Source: Euonymus europaeus (taxonomy: Eukaryota > Streptophyta > Magnoliopsida > Celastrales > Celastraceae). From it: a DNA stretch of 64,000 bases. The notes under the pieces are model-generated. The model made no database searches. It was not told where the DNA came from and saw only the letters and a list, made by a program, of their open reading frames with translations. The stretch spans positions 12,546,501-12,610,500 of the forward strand of contig OY756967.1 of the NCBI GenBank assembly GCA_963580455.1, read 5' to 3'. Shown piece after piece: positions 53,382 through 64,000 of the stretch. Positions within the stretch are counted from its first letter, which is position 1. Each line of letters starts with the position of its first letter. A program made the position numbers and the translations under genes.

Positions 53382-54510
53382 AATAACAAATGGACAAAAC
53401 CGTTAAAAGCTCCTCCATAGAGAGAGTTGACCAATTTTGGACCATCAAAGATGCTCGGTGTACACTTTTTATTGTTCTTCTATGTTAACTTTTACGAAAA
53501 TGAGCTTCCAGGATTATTTCGATGCAAAAACACCAACTTTCTATGACAAATGGACAAAACCGTTAAAAGCTCCTCCATAGAGAGAGTTGAGCAATTTCGG
53601 ACAATCAAAGTTGCTCGGTGTACACTTTTTATTGTTCTTCTATGTTAAATTTTAAGAAAATGAGCTTCCAGGATTATTTCGATGCCAAAACACCAACTTT
53701 CTATGACAAATGGACAAAACCGTTAAAATCTCCTCCAGGGAAAGAGTTGAGCAACTTCGGACTATCAAAGTTGCTCGGTGTACACTTTTTATTGTTCTTC
53801 TATGTTAAATTTTATGAAAATGAGCTTCCAGGATTATTTCGATGCCAAAGCAACAACTTTCTATGAGAAATGGACAAAATTGTTAAAAGCTCCTCCAAAA
53901 AGAGAGTTGAGCAACTTCGTACTATCAAAGTTGCTCGGTGTACACTTTTTAATTTTCTTCTATGTCAAATTTTATGAGTATAAGCTTCCAAGATTATTTT
54001 GATGCCAAAACAGCAACTTTCTATGGCAAATGGGCAAAACCGTTAAAAGCTCCTCCATAGAGAAAGTTGAGCAACTTCGGACAATCAAAGTTGCTCGGTG
54101 TACACTTTTTATTGTTCTACATTGTCAAATTTTACGAGTACAAGCGTCCAGGATTATTTCGATGCCAAAACAACAACTTTCTATGACAAATGGAAAAAAT
54201 TGTTAAAAGCTCCTCCATAGAGAGAGTTGAGCAACGTCGGACCATCAAAATTGCTCGGTGTACACCTTTCAATGTTCTTCTCTGTCAAATTTTACGAGTA
54301 TAAGCTTCCTAGATTATTTCGATGAAAAAGCACTAACTTTCTATGAAAATTGGACAAAACCGTTAAATGCTCCACCATAGAGAGAGTAGAGCAACTTCGG
54401 ACAATCAAAGTTGCTCGGTGTACACTTTTTATTGTTCTTCTATGTTAAATTTTACGAAAATGAGCTTCCAGGATTATTTCGATGCCAAAACACCAACTTT
54501 CTATGACAAA
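53334..54510. repeat. Block Z' (second copy of Z)
   Basis: This copy of 51255-52431 is fused to the end of X'. At its right end Z' continues as CAAATGGACAAAATCG and then a c-type monomer, whereas Z continues as CAAATAGACAAAACCG into X'. X-Y-Z-X'-Z' fits a duplication of X-Y-Z followed by loss of the second Y, or a single unequal exchange. Confidence 0.85.
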
Positions 54511-54540
54511 TGGACAAAATCGTTAAAAGCTCCTCCATAG

Positions 54541-57420
54541 AGAGAGTTGACCAATTTCGGACGATCAAAGATGCTCGGTGTACACGTTTTATTGTTCTTC
54601 TATGTCAAATTTTATGAGTATAAGCTTCTAAGATTATTTCGATGCCAAAACAGCAACTTTCAATGACAAATGGACAAAACCGTTAAAAGCTCCTTCATAA
54701 AGAGAGTTGAGCAACTTTGGACTATCAAAGTTGCTCTGTGTAGACTTTTTATTGTTCTTCTATGTTAAATTTTACGAGAATGTGCTTCCAGGATTATTTC
54801 GATGGCAAAACACCAACTTTCTATGACAAATGGACAAAACCGTTAAAAGCTCCTCCATAGAGAGAGTTGATAACCTTCGGACAATCAAAGTTGCTTGGTG
54901 TACACTTTTTATTGTTCTTCTATGTTAAATTTTACGAAAATGAGGTTCCAGGATTATTTCGATGCCAAAACACCAACTTTCTATGACAAATGGACAAAAC
55001 CGTTAAAATCTTTTCCAGAGAGAGAGTTGAGCAACTTCGGACTATCAAAGTTGCTCGGTGTACACTTTTTATTGTTCTTCTATGTTAAATTTTATGAAAA
55101 TGAGCTTCCAGGATTATTTCGATGCCGAAACACTAACTTTCTATGAGAAATGGACAAAACTGTTAAAAGCTCCTCCATAAAGAGAGTTGAGCAACTTCAG
55201 ACTATCAAAGTTGCTCGGTGTACAATTTTAAATTTTCTTCTATGTCAAATTTTATGAGTATAAGCTTCCAAGATTATTTCGATGCCAAAACACCAACTTT
55301 CTTTGACAAATGGACAAAACCGTTAAAAGCTCCCCCATAGAGAAAGTTGCGCAACTTCGGACAATCAAAGTTGCTCGGTGTACACTTTTTATTGTTCTTC
55401 TTTGGCAAATTTTACGAGTATAAGCTTCCAGCATTATTTCGATGCCAAAACAACAACTTTCTATGACAAATGGAAAATTTTGTTAAAAGCTCCTCCATAG
55501 AGAGAGTTGAGCAATGTCGGACCATCAAAGTTGCTCGGTGTACACCATTTAATGTTCTTCTCTGTCAAATTTTACGAGCATAGGCTTCCAAGATTATTTC
55601 GATAAAAAAACACTAACTTTCTATGAAAAATGGACAAAACCGTTAAATGCTCCACCATAGAGAGAGTAGAGCAACTTCGGACAATCAAAGTTGCTCGGTG
55701 TACACTTTTTATTGTTCATCTATGTTAAATTTTTCGAAAATGAGCTTCCAGGATTATTTCGATGCCAAAACAACGACTTTCTATGACAGATGGACAAAAC
55801 CGTTAAAAGCTCCTCCATAAAGAGAGTTGAGCAACTTCGGACCATCAAAGTTACTCGGTGTACACTTTATATTGTTCTTCTATGTTAAATTTTACGAAAA
55901 TGAGCTTCCACGATTATTTCGATGTCAAAACACCAACTTTCTATGACAAATGGACAAAACCGTTAAAAGCCCCTCCATAGAGAGAGTAGAGCAACTTCAG
56001 ACAATCAAAGTTGCTCGGTGTACACTTTTGATTGATCTTCTATGTTAAATTTTACGAAAATGAGCTTCCAGGATTATTACGATGCCAAAACACCAACTTT
56101 AAATGACAAATGGACAACACCGTTGAAAGCACCCTCATAGAGAGAGTTGAGCAACTTCGTACAATCAAAGTTGCTCGGTTTACACATTTTATTGTTCTTC
56201 TATGTTAAATTTTACGAAAATGAGCTTCCAGGATTATTTCGATGCCAAAACACCAACTTTCTATGACAAAAGGACAAAACTGTTAAAAGATCCTCTATAA
56301 AGAGAGTTGAGCAACTTCGGACTATCAAAGTTGCTCGGTGTACACTTTTTAATTTTCTTCTATGTCAAATTTTATGAGTATAAGCTTTCAAAATTATTTC
56401 GATGCCAAAACAACAACTTTCTATGACAAATGGATAAAACCGTTAAAAGCTCCTCCATAGAGAATGTTGAGCAACTTCGGACAATCAAAATTGCTCTGTG
56501 TACACTTTTTATTGTTCTTCTTTGTCAAATCTTACGAGTATAAGCTTCCAGGATTATTTCGATGCCAAAACACCAACTTTAAATGACAAATAGACAAAAC
56601 CGTTGAAAGCTCTCTTATAGAGAGAGTTGAGCAACTTCGGACAATCAAAGTTGCTCGGTTTATACTTTTTATTGTTCTTTTATGTTTAATTTTACGAAAA
56701 TGAGCTTCCAGGATTATATCGATGCTAAAACACCAACTTTCTATTAGAAATGGACAAAACTGTTAAATGCTCCTCCATGGAGAGAGTAGAGCAACTTCGG
56801 AAAATCAAATTTGCTTGGCGTACACTTTTTATTGTTCTTCTATGTTAAATTTTACGAAAATGAGCTTCCAGGATTATTTCGATGCCAAAACACCAACTTT
56901 CTATGACAAATGGACAAAACCGTTAAAATCTCCTCCAGAGAAAGAGTTGAGCAACTTCGGACTATCAAAGTTGCTCGGTGTACACTTTTTATTGTTCTTC
57001 ATTGCCAAATTTTACGAGTACAAGCGTCCAGGATTATTTCGATGCCAAAACATTAACTTTCTATGACAAATGGAAAAAATTGTTAAAAGCTCCTCAATAG
57101 GGAGAGTTGAGCAACGTCGGACCATCAAAGTTGCTCGGTGTACACCTTTTAATGTTCTTCTCTGTCAAATTTTACGAGTATAAGCTTCCTAGATTATTTC
57201 GATGAAAAAACACTAACTTTCTATGAAAAATGGACAAAACCGTTAAATGCTCCACCATAGAGAGAGTAGAGCAACTTCGGAGAATCAAAGTTGCTCGGTG
57301 TACACTTTTTATTGTTCTTCTATGTTAAATTTTACGAAAATGAGCTTCCAGGATTATTTTGATGCTAAAACACCAACTTTCTATGACAAATGGACAAAAT
57401 CGTTAAAAGCTCCTCCATAG
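54541..57420. repeat. 18-monomer higher-order unit, copy A
   Basis: This unit of 2,880 bp begins with a type c monomer (GACCAATTTCGGACG) and runs c-f-a2-g-d-e-b, followed by monomers with AACGACTTTC, TTTATATTG, TATTACGATGCC, CTTTAAATGAC, GGACAAAACTG plus AAGATCCTC, GGATAAAACC and CATGGAG. The same series follows in copies B and C. From the g monomer onward, A and B match at exactly 3,200 bp. Confidence 0.85.
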
Positions 57421-60400
57421 AGAGAGTTGACCAATTTCGGACGATCAAAGATGCTCGGTGTACACGTTTTATTGTTCTTCTATGTCAAATTTTATGAGTA
57501 TAAGCTTCTAAGATTATTTCGATGCCAAAACAACAACTTTCAATGACAAATGGACAAAACCGTTAAAAGCTCCTTCATAGAGAGAGTTGAGCAACTTTGG
57601 ACTATCAAAGTTGCTCTGTGTAGACTTTTTATTGTTCTTCTATGTTAAATTTTACGAGAATGTGCTTCCAGGATTATTTCGATGTTAAAACACCAACTTT
57701 CTATGACAAATGGACAAAACCGTTAAAAGCTCCTCCATAGAGAGAGTTGAGCAACTTCGGACAATCAAAGTTGCTCGGTGTACACTTTTTATTGTTCTTC
57801 TATGTTAAATTTTACGAAAATGAGCTTCTAGGATTATTTCTATGCCAAAACACTAACTTTCTATGAGAAATGGACAAAACCGTTAAAATCTCCTCCAGAG
57901 AGAGAGTTGAGCAACTTCGGACTATCAAAGTTGCTCGGTGTACACTTTTTATTGTTCTTCTATGTTAAATTTTACGAGAATGTGCTTCCAGGATTATTTC
58001 GATGTTAAAACACCAACTTTCTATGACAAATGGACAAAACCGTTAAAAGCTCCTCCATAGAGAGAGTTGAGCAACTTCGGACAATCAAAGTTGCTCGGTG
58101 TACACTTTTTATTGTTCTTCTATGTTAAATTTTACGAAAATGAGCTTCTAGGATTATTTCTATGCCAAAACACTAACTTTCTATGACAAATGGACAAAAC
58201 CGTTAAAATCTCCTCCAGAGAGAGAGTTGAGCAACTTCGGACTATCAAAGTTGCTCGGTGTACACTTTTTATTGTTCTTCTATGTTAAATTTTACGAAAA
58301 TGAGCTTCCAGGATTATTTCGATGCCGAAACACTAACTTTCTATGAGAAATGGACAAAACTGTTAAAAGCTCCTCCATAAAGAGAGTTGAGCAACTTCAG
58401 ACTATCAAAGTTCCTCGGTGTTCAATTTTAAATTTTCTTCTATGTCAAATTTTATGAGTATAAGCTTCCAAGATTATTTCGATGCCAAAACAGCAACTTT
58501 CTTTGACAAATGGACAAAACCGTTAAAAGCTCCCCCATAGAGAAAGTTGCGCAACTTCGGACAATCAAAGTTGCTCGGTGTACACTTTTTATTGTTCTTC
58601 TTTAGCAAATTTTACGAGTATAAGCTTCCAGCATTATTTCGATGCCAAAACAACAACTTTCTATGACAAATGGAAAATTTTGTTAAAAGCTCCTCCATAG
58701 AGAGAGTTGAGCAACGTCGGACCATCAAAGTTGCTCGGTGTACACCATTTAATGTTCTTCTCTGTCAAATTTTACGAGCATAAGCTTCCAAGATTATTTC
58801 GATAAAAAAACACTAACTTTCTATGAAAAATGGACAAAACCGTTAAATGCTCCACCATAGAGAGAGTAGAGCAACTTCGGACAATCAAAGTTGCTCGGTG
58901 TACACTTTTTATTGTTCATCTATGTTAAATTTTTCGAAAATGAGCTTCCAGGATTATTTCGATGCCAAAATAACGACTTTCTATGACAGATGGACAAAAC
59001 CGTTAAAAGCTCCTCCATAAAGAGAGTTGAGCAACTTCGGACCATCAAAGTTACTCGGTGTACACTTTATATTGTTCTTCTATGTTAAATTTTACGAAAA
59101 TGAGCTTCCACGATTATTTCGATGTCAAAACACCAACTTTCTATGACAAATGGACAAAACCGTTAAAAGCCCCTCCATAGAGAGAGTAGAGCAACTTCAG
59201 ACAATCAAAGTTGCTCGGTGTACACTTTTGATTGTTCTTCTATGTTAAATTTTACGAAAATGAGCTTCCAGGATTATTACGATGCCAAAACACCAACTTT
59301 AAATGACAAATGGACAACACCGTTGAAAGCACCCTCATAGAGAGAGTTGAGCAACTTCGTACAATCAAAGTTGCTCGGTTTACACATTTTATTGTTCTTC
59401 TATGTTAAATTTTACGAAAATGAGCTTTCAGGATTATTTCGATGCCAAAACACCAACTTTCTATGACAAAAGGACAAAACTGTTAAAAGATCCTGTATAA
59501 AGAGAGTTGAGCAACTTCGGACTATCAAAGTTGCTCGGTGTACACTTTTGAATTTTCTTCTATGTCAAATTTTATGAGTACAAGCTTTCAAAATTATTTC
59601 GATGCCAAAACAACAACTTTCTATGACAAATGGATAAAACCGTTAAAAGCTCCTCCATAGAGAATGTTGAGCAACTTCGGACAATCAAAGTTGCTCTGTG
59701 TACACTTTTTATTGTTCTTCTTTGTCAAATTTTACGAGTATAAGCTTCCAGGATTATTTCGATGCCAAAACACCAACTTTAAATGACAAATAGACAAAAC
59801 CGTTGAAAGCTCTCTTATAGAGAGAGTTGAGCAACTTCGGACAAACAAAGTTGCTCGGTTTACACTTTTTATTGTTCTTTTATGTTTAATTTTACGAAAA
59901 TGAGCTTCCAGGATTATTTCGATGCTAAAACACCAACTTTTTATGAGAAATGGACAAAACTGTTAAATGCTCCTCCATGGAGAGAGTAGAGCAACTTCGG
60001 AAAATCAAATTTGCTTGGCGTACACTTTTTATTGTTCTTCTATGTTAAATTTTACGAAAATGAGCTTCCAGGATTATTTCGATGCCAAAACACCAACTTT
60101 CTATGACAAATGGACAAAACCGTTAAAATCTCCTCCAGAGAAAGAGTTGAGCAACTTCGGACTATCAAAGTTGCTCGGTGTACACTTTTTATTGTTCTTC
60201 ATTGTCAAATTTTACGAGTACAAGCGTCCAGGATTATTTCGATGCCAAAACATTAACTTTCTATGACAAATGGAAAAAATTGTTAAAAGCTCCTCCATAG
60301 AGAGAGTTGAGCAACGTCGGACCATCAAAGTTGCTCGGTGTACACCTTTTAATGTTCTTCTCTGTCAAATACGAGTATAAGCTTCCTAGATTATTTCGAT

Positions 60401-60617
60401 GAAAAAACACTAACTTTCTATGAAAAATGGACAAAACCGTTAAATGCTCCACCATAGAGAGAGTAGAGCAACTTCGGACAATCAAAGTTGCTCGGTGTAC
60501 ACTTTTTATTGTTCTTCTATGTTAAATTTTACGAAAATGAGCTTCCAGGATTATTTTGATGCCAAAACACCAACTTTCTATGACAAATGGACAAAATCGT
60601 TAAAAGCTCCTCCATAG
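57421..60617. repeat. 18-monomer unit, copy B (20 monomers)
   Basis: This copy is 3,197 bp long. It contains an inserted dimer near 57.64-58.28 kb, and a 3-bp loss in GTCAAATACGAG near 60364 (relatives have GTCAAATTTTACGAG). The remainder follows copy A closely, for example TACCATTTAATG near 55542 and 58742. Confidence 0.85.
57640..58279. repeat. 320-bp dimer tandem duplication inside copy B
   Basis: The rare string GAATGTGCTTCCAGG occurs near 57658 and 57978, each followed by GATGTTAAAACACC and then a monomer with CTTCTAGGATTATTTC and AAAATCTCC. The visible difference is TATGAGAAATGG (near 57862) against TATGACAAATGG. Copy A has one such monomer near 54778. The extra dimer explains 20 rather than 18 monomers. 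Confidence 0.88.
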
Positions 60618-61240
60618 AGAGAGTTGACCAATTTCGGACGATCAAAGATGTTCGGTGTACACGTTTTATTGTTCTTCTATGTCAAATTTTATGAGTATAA
60701 GCTTCTAAGATTATTTCGATGCCGAAACAGCAACTTTCAATGACAAATGGACAAAACCGTTAAAAGCTCCTTCAAAGAGAGAGTTGAGCAACTTTGGGCT
60801 ATCAAAGTTGCTCTGTGTACACATTTTTTTGTTCTTCTATGTTAAATTTTACGAGAATGAGTTTCCAGGATTATTTCGATGTCAAAACACCAACTTTCTA
60901 TGACAAATGGACAAAATCGTTAAAAGCTCCTCCATAGAGAGAGTTGACCAATTTCGGACGATCAAAGATGCTCGGTGTACACGTTTTATTGTTCTTCTAT
61001 GTCAAATTTTATGAGTATAAGCTTCTAAGATTATTTCGATGCCGAAACAGCAACTTTCAATGACAAATGGACAAAACCGTTAAAAGCTCCTTCAAAGAGA
61101 GAGTTGAGCAACTTTGGGCTATCAAAGTTGCTCTGTGTACACATTTTTTTGTTCTTCTATGTTAAATTTTACGAGAATGAGTTTCCAGGATTATTTCGAT
61201 GTCAAAACACCAACTTTCTATGACAAATGGACAAAACCGA
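60601..61240. repeat. 320-bp dimer tandem duplication inside copy C
   Basis: A c-f pair with GATGCCGAAACAGC, CTTTGGGCTATC, GTACACATTTTTTTG and GAATGAGTTTCCAGG occurs twice at 320 bp offset (GAATGAGTTTCC near 60855 and 61175). The visible differences are TTCGG (near 60651) against CTCGG, and ACCGATAAAAG at the right edge. It is a different dimer from the one amplified in copy B. Confidence 0.88.
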
Positions 61241-63326
61241 TAAAAGCTCCTCCATAGAGAGAGTTGAGCAACTTCGGACAATCAAAGTTGCTTGGTGTAC
61301 ACTTTTTATTGTTCTTCTATGTTAAATTTTACGAAACTGAGCTTCCAGGATTATTTCGATGCCAAAACACCAACTTTCTATGACAAATGGACAAAACCGT
61401 TAAAATCTCCTCCAGAGAAAGAGTTGAGCAACTTCGGACTATCAAAGTTGCTCGGTGTACACTTTTTATTGTTCTTCTATGTTAAATTTTACGAAAATGA
61501 GCTTCCAGGATTATTTCGATGCCGAAACACCAACTTTCTATGAGAAATGGACAAACTGTTAAAAACTCCTCCATAAAGAGAGTTGAGCAACTTCAGACTA
61601 TCAAAGTTGCTCGGTGTACACTTTTAAATTTTCTTCTATGTCAAATTTTATGAGTATAAGCTTCCAAGATTATTTCGATGCCAAAAAAGCAACTTTCTAT
61701 GACAAATGGACAAAACCGTTAAAAGCTCCCCCATAGAGAAAGTTGCGCAACTTCGGACAATCAAAGTTGCTCGGTGTACACTTTTTATTGTTCTTCTTTG
61801 GCAAATTTTACGAGTATAAGCTTCCAGCATTATTTCGATGCCAAAACAACAACTTTCTATGACAAATGGAAAATTTTATTAAAAGCTCCTCCATAGAGAG
61901 AGTTGAGCAACGTCGGACCATCAAAGTTGCTCGGTGTACACCTTTTAATGTTCTTCTCTGTCAAATTTTACGAGCATAAGCTTCCAAGATTATTTCGATA
62001 AAAAAACACTAACTTTCTATGAAAAATGGACAAAACCGTTAAATGCTCCACCGTAGAGAGAGTAGAGCAACTTCGGACAATCAAAGTTGCTCGGTGTACA
62101 CTTTTTATTGTTCATCTATGTTAAATTTTTCGAAAATGAGCTTCCAGGATTATTTCGATGCCAAAACAACGACTTTCTATGACAGATGGACAAAACCGTT
62201 AAAAGCTCCTCCATAAAGAGAGTTGAGCAACTTCGGACCATCAAAGTTACTCGGTGTACACTTTATATTGTTCTTCTATGTTAACTTTTACGAAAATGAG
62301 CTTCAACAATTATTTCGATGTCAAAACAACAACTTTCTATGACAAATGGACAAAACCGTTAAAAGCCCCTCCATAGAGAGAGTAGAGCAACTTCAGACAA
62401 TCAAAGTTGCTCTGTGTACACTTTTGATTGTTCTTCTATGTTAAATTTTACGAGAATGAGCTTCCAGGATTATTTCGATGCCAAAACATCAACTTTAAAT
62501 GACAAATGGACAAAACCGTTAAAAGCTCCTCCATAGAGAGAGTTGAACAACTTCAGACAATCAAACTTGCTTGGTGTACACTTTTTATTGTTCTTTTATG
62601 TTTAATTTTACGAAAATGAGCTTCCAGGATTATTTTGATGCCAAAACACCAACTTTCTATGAGAAATGGACAAAACTGTTAAATGCTCCTCCATGGAGAG
62701 AGTAGAGCAACTTCGGAAAATCAAATTTGCTTGGTGTACACTTTTTATTGTTCTTCTATGTTAAATTTTACGAAAATGAGCTTCCAGGATAGTTTCGATG
62801 CCAAAACACCAACTTTCTATGACAAATGGACAAAACCGTTAAAATCTCCTCCAGAGAAAGAGTTGAGCAAATTCGGACTATCAAAGTTGCTCGGTGTACA
62901 CTTTTTATTGTTCTTCATTGTCAAATTTTACGAGTACAAGCGTCCAGGATTATTTCGATGCCAAAAAAACAACTTTCTAAGACAAATGGAAAAAATTGTT
63001 AAAAGCTCCTCCATAGAGAGAGTTGAGCAATGTCGGACCATCAAAGTTGCTCGGTGTACACCTTTTAATGTTCTTCTCTGTCAAATTTTACGAGTATAAG
63101 CTTCCTAGATTATTTCGATGAAAAAACACTAACTTTCTATGAAAAATGGACAAAACCGTTAAATGCTCCACCATAGAGAGAGTAGAGCAACTTCGGACAA
63201 CCAAAGTTGCTCGGTGTACACTTTTTATTGTTCTTCTATGTAAAATTTTACGAAAATGAGCTTCCAGGATTATTTCGATGCCAAAACACCAACTTTCTAT
63301 GACAAATGGACAAAATCGTTAAAAGC
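60618..63326. repeat. 18-monomer unit, copy C (dimer gained, three monomers lost)
   Basis: This copy is 2,709 bp long. It gained a c-f dimer near 60.6-61.2 kb. Between CTTTAAATGAC at 62494 and CATGGAG near 62693 the offset from copy B falls from 3,196 to 2,716 bp, which is a loss of exactly three monomers. The junction lies where two CTTTAAATGAC monomers of copy B would have been aligned. Confidence 0.85.
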
Positions 63327-64000
63327 TCCTCCATAGAGAGAGTTGACCAATTTCGGACGATCAAAGATGCTCGGTGTACACGTTTTATTGTTCTTCTATG
63401 TCAAATTTTGTGAGTATAAGCTTCTAAGATTATTTCGATGCCAAAACAGCAACTTTCAATGACAAATGGACAAAACCGTTAAAAGCTCCTTCATAGAGAG
63501 AGTTGAGCAACTTTGAACTATCAAAGTTGCTCTGTGTACACTTTTTATTGTTCTTCTATGTTAAATTTTACGAGAATGAGCTTGCAGAATTATTTCGATG
63601 CCGAAACACCAACTTTTTATGACAAATGGACAAAACCGTTAAAAGCTCCTCAATAGAGAGAGTTGAGCAACTTCGGACAATCAAATTTGCTTGGTGTACA
63701 CTTTTTATTGTTCTTCTATGTTAAATTTTACGAAAATGAGCTTCCAGGATAGTTTCGATGCCAAAACACCAACTTTCTATGACAAATGGACAAAACCGTT
63801 AAAATCTCCTCCAGAGAAAGAGTTGAGCAAATTCGGACTATCAAAGTTGCTCGGTGTACACTTTTTATTGTTCTTCATTGTCAAATTTTACGAGTACAAG
63901 CGTCCAGGATTATTTCGATGCCAAAAAAACAACTTTCTAAGACAAATGGAAAAAATTGTTAAAAGCTCCTCCATAGAGAGAGTTGAGCAATGTCGGACCA
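63327..64000. repeat. 18-monomer unit, copy D (cut by window edge)
   Basis: The copy starts c-f and then, after a monomer with GCTTGCAGAATTATTTCG near 63582, jumps to the GATAGTTTCGATG monomer near 63748. That monomer belongs late in copy C (62788). The sequence then repeats 62719-63040 to the end of the window. Confidence 0.75.
63679..64000. repeat. Perfect 322-bp match to 62719-63040
   Basis: Reading the two segments side by side at 960 bp offset (6 monomers), I see no difference over 322 bp to the window edge, including rare variants GGATAGTTTCGATG, CAAATTCGGAC, CCAAAAAAACAAC and TTTCTAAGACAAATGG. The match begins just after CGGAAAA (62718) against CGGACAA (63678). It probably continues past the window. 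Confidence 0.9.

Larger units (their letters stand above)
1..64000. repeat. 160-bp tandem satellite array (whole window)
   Basis: Every part of the window is a copy of one 160-bp monomer in the same orientation. The box CGGTGTACAC recurs every 159-160 bp, for example at 167, 326, 486, 646, 806 and 966. Landmarks in monomer order are GAGCAACTT, AAGTTGCTC, GTGTACAC, TTGTTCTTCTATGT, AAATTTTACG, GAGCTTCCAGGATTATTTCG, ATGCCAAAACACC, AACTTTCTATGAC, AAATGGACAAAACCG and AGCTCCTCCATAGAGAGAG. The consensus is about 37% G+C. Both window edges fall inside monomers, so no array boundary is present. Monomer length near nucleosome spacing, A+T richness and higher-order repeats are typical of centromeric or pericentromeric satellites (known biology). 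That this array is centromeric, and plant, is inference. I do not recognise the family by name. Confidence 0.98.

Noticed and set aside
62683..63099. Open reading frame of 138 codons, the longest of many similar ones
   Set aside because: It is a translation of the satellite. The same residues recur wherever the same monomer variants recur. Because 160 leaves a remainder of 1 when divided by 3, each monomer is read in a different frame, so the same protein string returns only every three monomers. Frames end at random in neighbouring copies, and there is no gene structure.
1..64000. CRISPR array or other prokaryotic direct-repeat system
   Set aside because: Repeats are contiguous 160-bp units without unique spacers, and there are no associated genes.
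1..64000. Protein repeat gene encoded by in-frame 160-bp units
   Set aside because: A unit not divisible by 3 with stop codons in every frame within a few monomers cannot encode a continuous repeat protein.
1..64000. Naming the species or a published satellite family from the 160-bp length
   Set aside because: Several plant groups have satellites close to 160 bp, and I cannot match the sequence to one from memory with any confidence. A search of repeat databases would decide it.

Overview
The whole 64 kb window is one uninterrupted array of a tandem satellite DNA with a basic monomer of 160 bp, roughly 400 monomers, all in the same orientation. I find no protein-coding gene, RNA gene, transposon, CRISPR array or unique flanking sequence. 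The array enters the window mid-monomer at base 1 and leaves mid-monomer at base 64000, so it is longer than the window on both sides. The consensus I built by eye is 160 bp and about 37% G+C. The organism is a eukaryote. Monomer length, A+T richness, CpG-decay pattern and higher-order organisation fit a centromeric or pericentromeric satellite, most likely from a flowering plant, but the species cannot be named from this sequence.

Monomers fall into recognisable variants that recur in a preferred order, which I label d-e-b-a-c-f-a2-g. Type d has TTTAATTTTC after the GTGTACAC box and CATAGAGAAAG at its end. Type e has GAGTACAAGC and usually AAAAAATTG. Type b has CAACGTCGG, CTCTGTCAAA and GATGAAAAAACAC. 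Type a is close to consensus and often begins GTAGAGC. Type c has GACCAATTTCGG, AAAGATGCTC and TTTCAATGAC. Type f has CTTTGGACTATC. Type a2 has AAAATCTCCTCCAGAG. Type g has CCGAAACACC or GAGAAATGG followed by CATAAAG.

Layout. 1-6.5 kb: five units of the 8-variant order (7, 8 or 9 monomers). 6.4-9.9 kb: an 11-monomer, 1,758-bp block present twice head to tail with no difference I could find. 9.6-11.2 kb: a 5-monomer (800-bp) duplication. 12.1-18.3 kb: two copies of a 20/21-monomer unit. 18.8-21 kb: the 8-variant order again. 21-23.6 kb: mixed order. 23.6-35.9 kb: a 34-monomer (5,438-bp) block followed by an expanded second copy. 35.2-41.4 kb: a 15-monomer (2,394-bp) unit in about two and a half copies, itself built of a 7-mer and an 8-mer sub-block. 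41.4-49 kb: mixed order with a trimer duplication. 49.1-54.5 kb: an X-Y-Z-X'-Z' block duplication. 54.5-64 kb: three and a part copies of an 18-monomer unit with independent dimer insertions and a 3-monomer loss.

The open reading frames in the window are translations of the repeat and are not annotated as genes. The noteworthy content is structural: a mosaic of differently sized higher-order repeats in one short stretch, a conserved 9-bp inverted repeat in the monomer, and CpG decay in both strand directions at all five consensus CpGs, which suggests a methylated array. All coordinates, offsets and similarity statements come from reading and aligning by eye.
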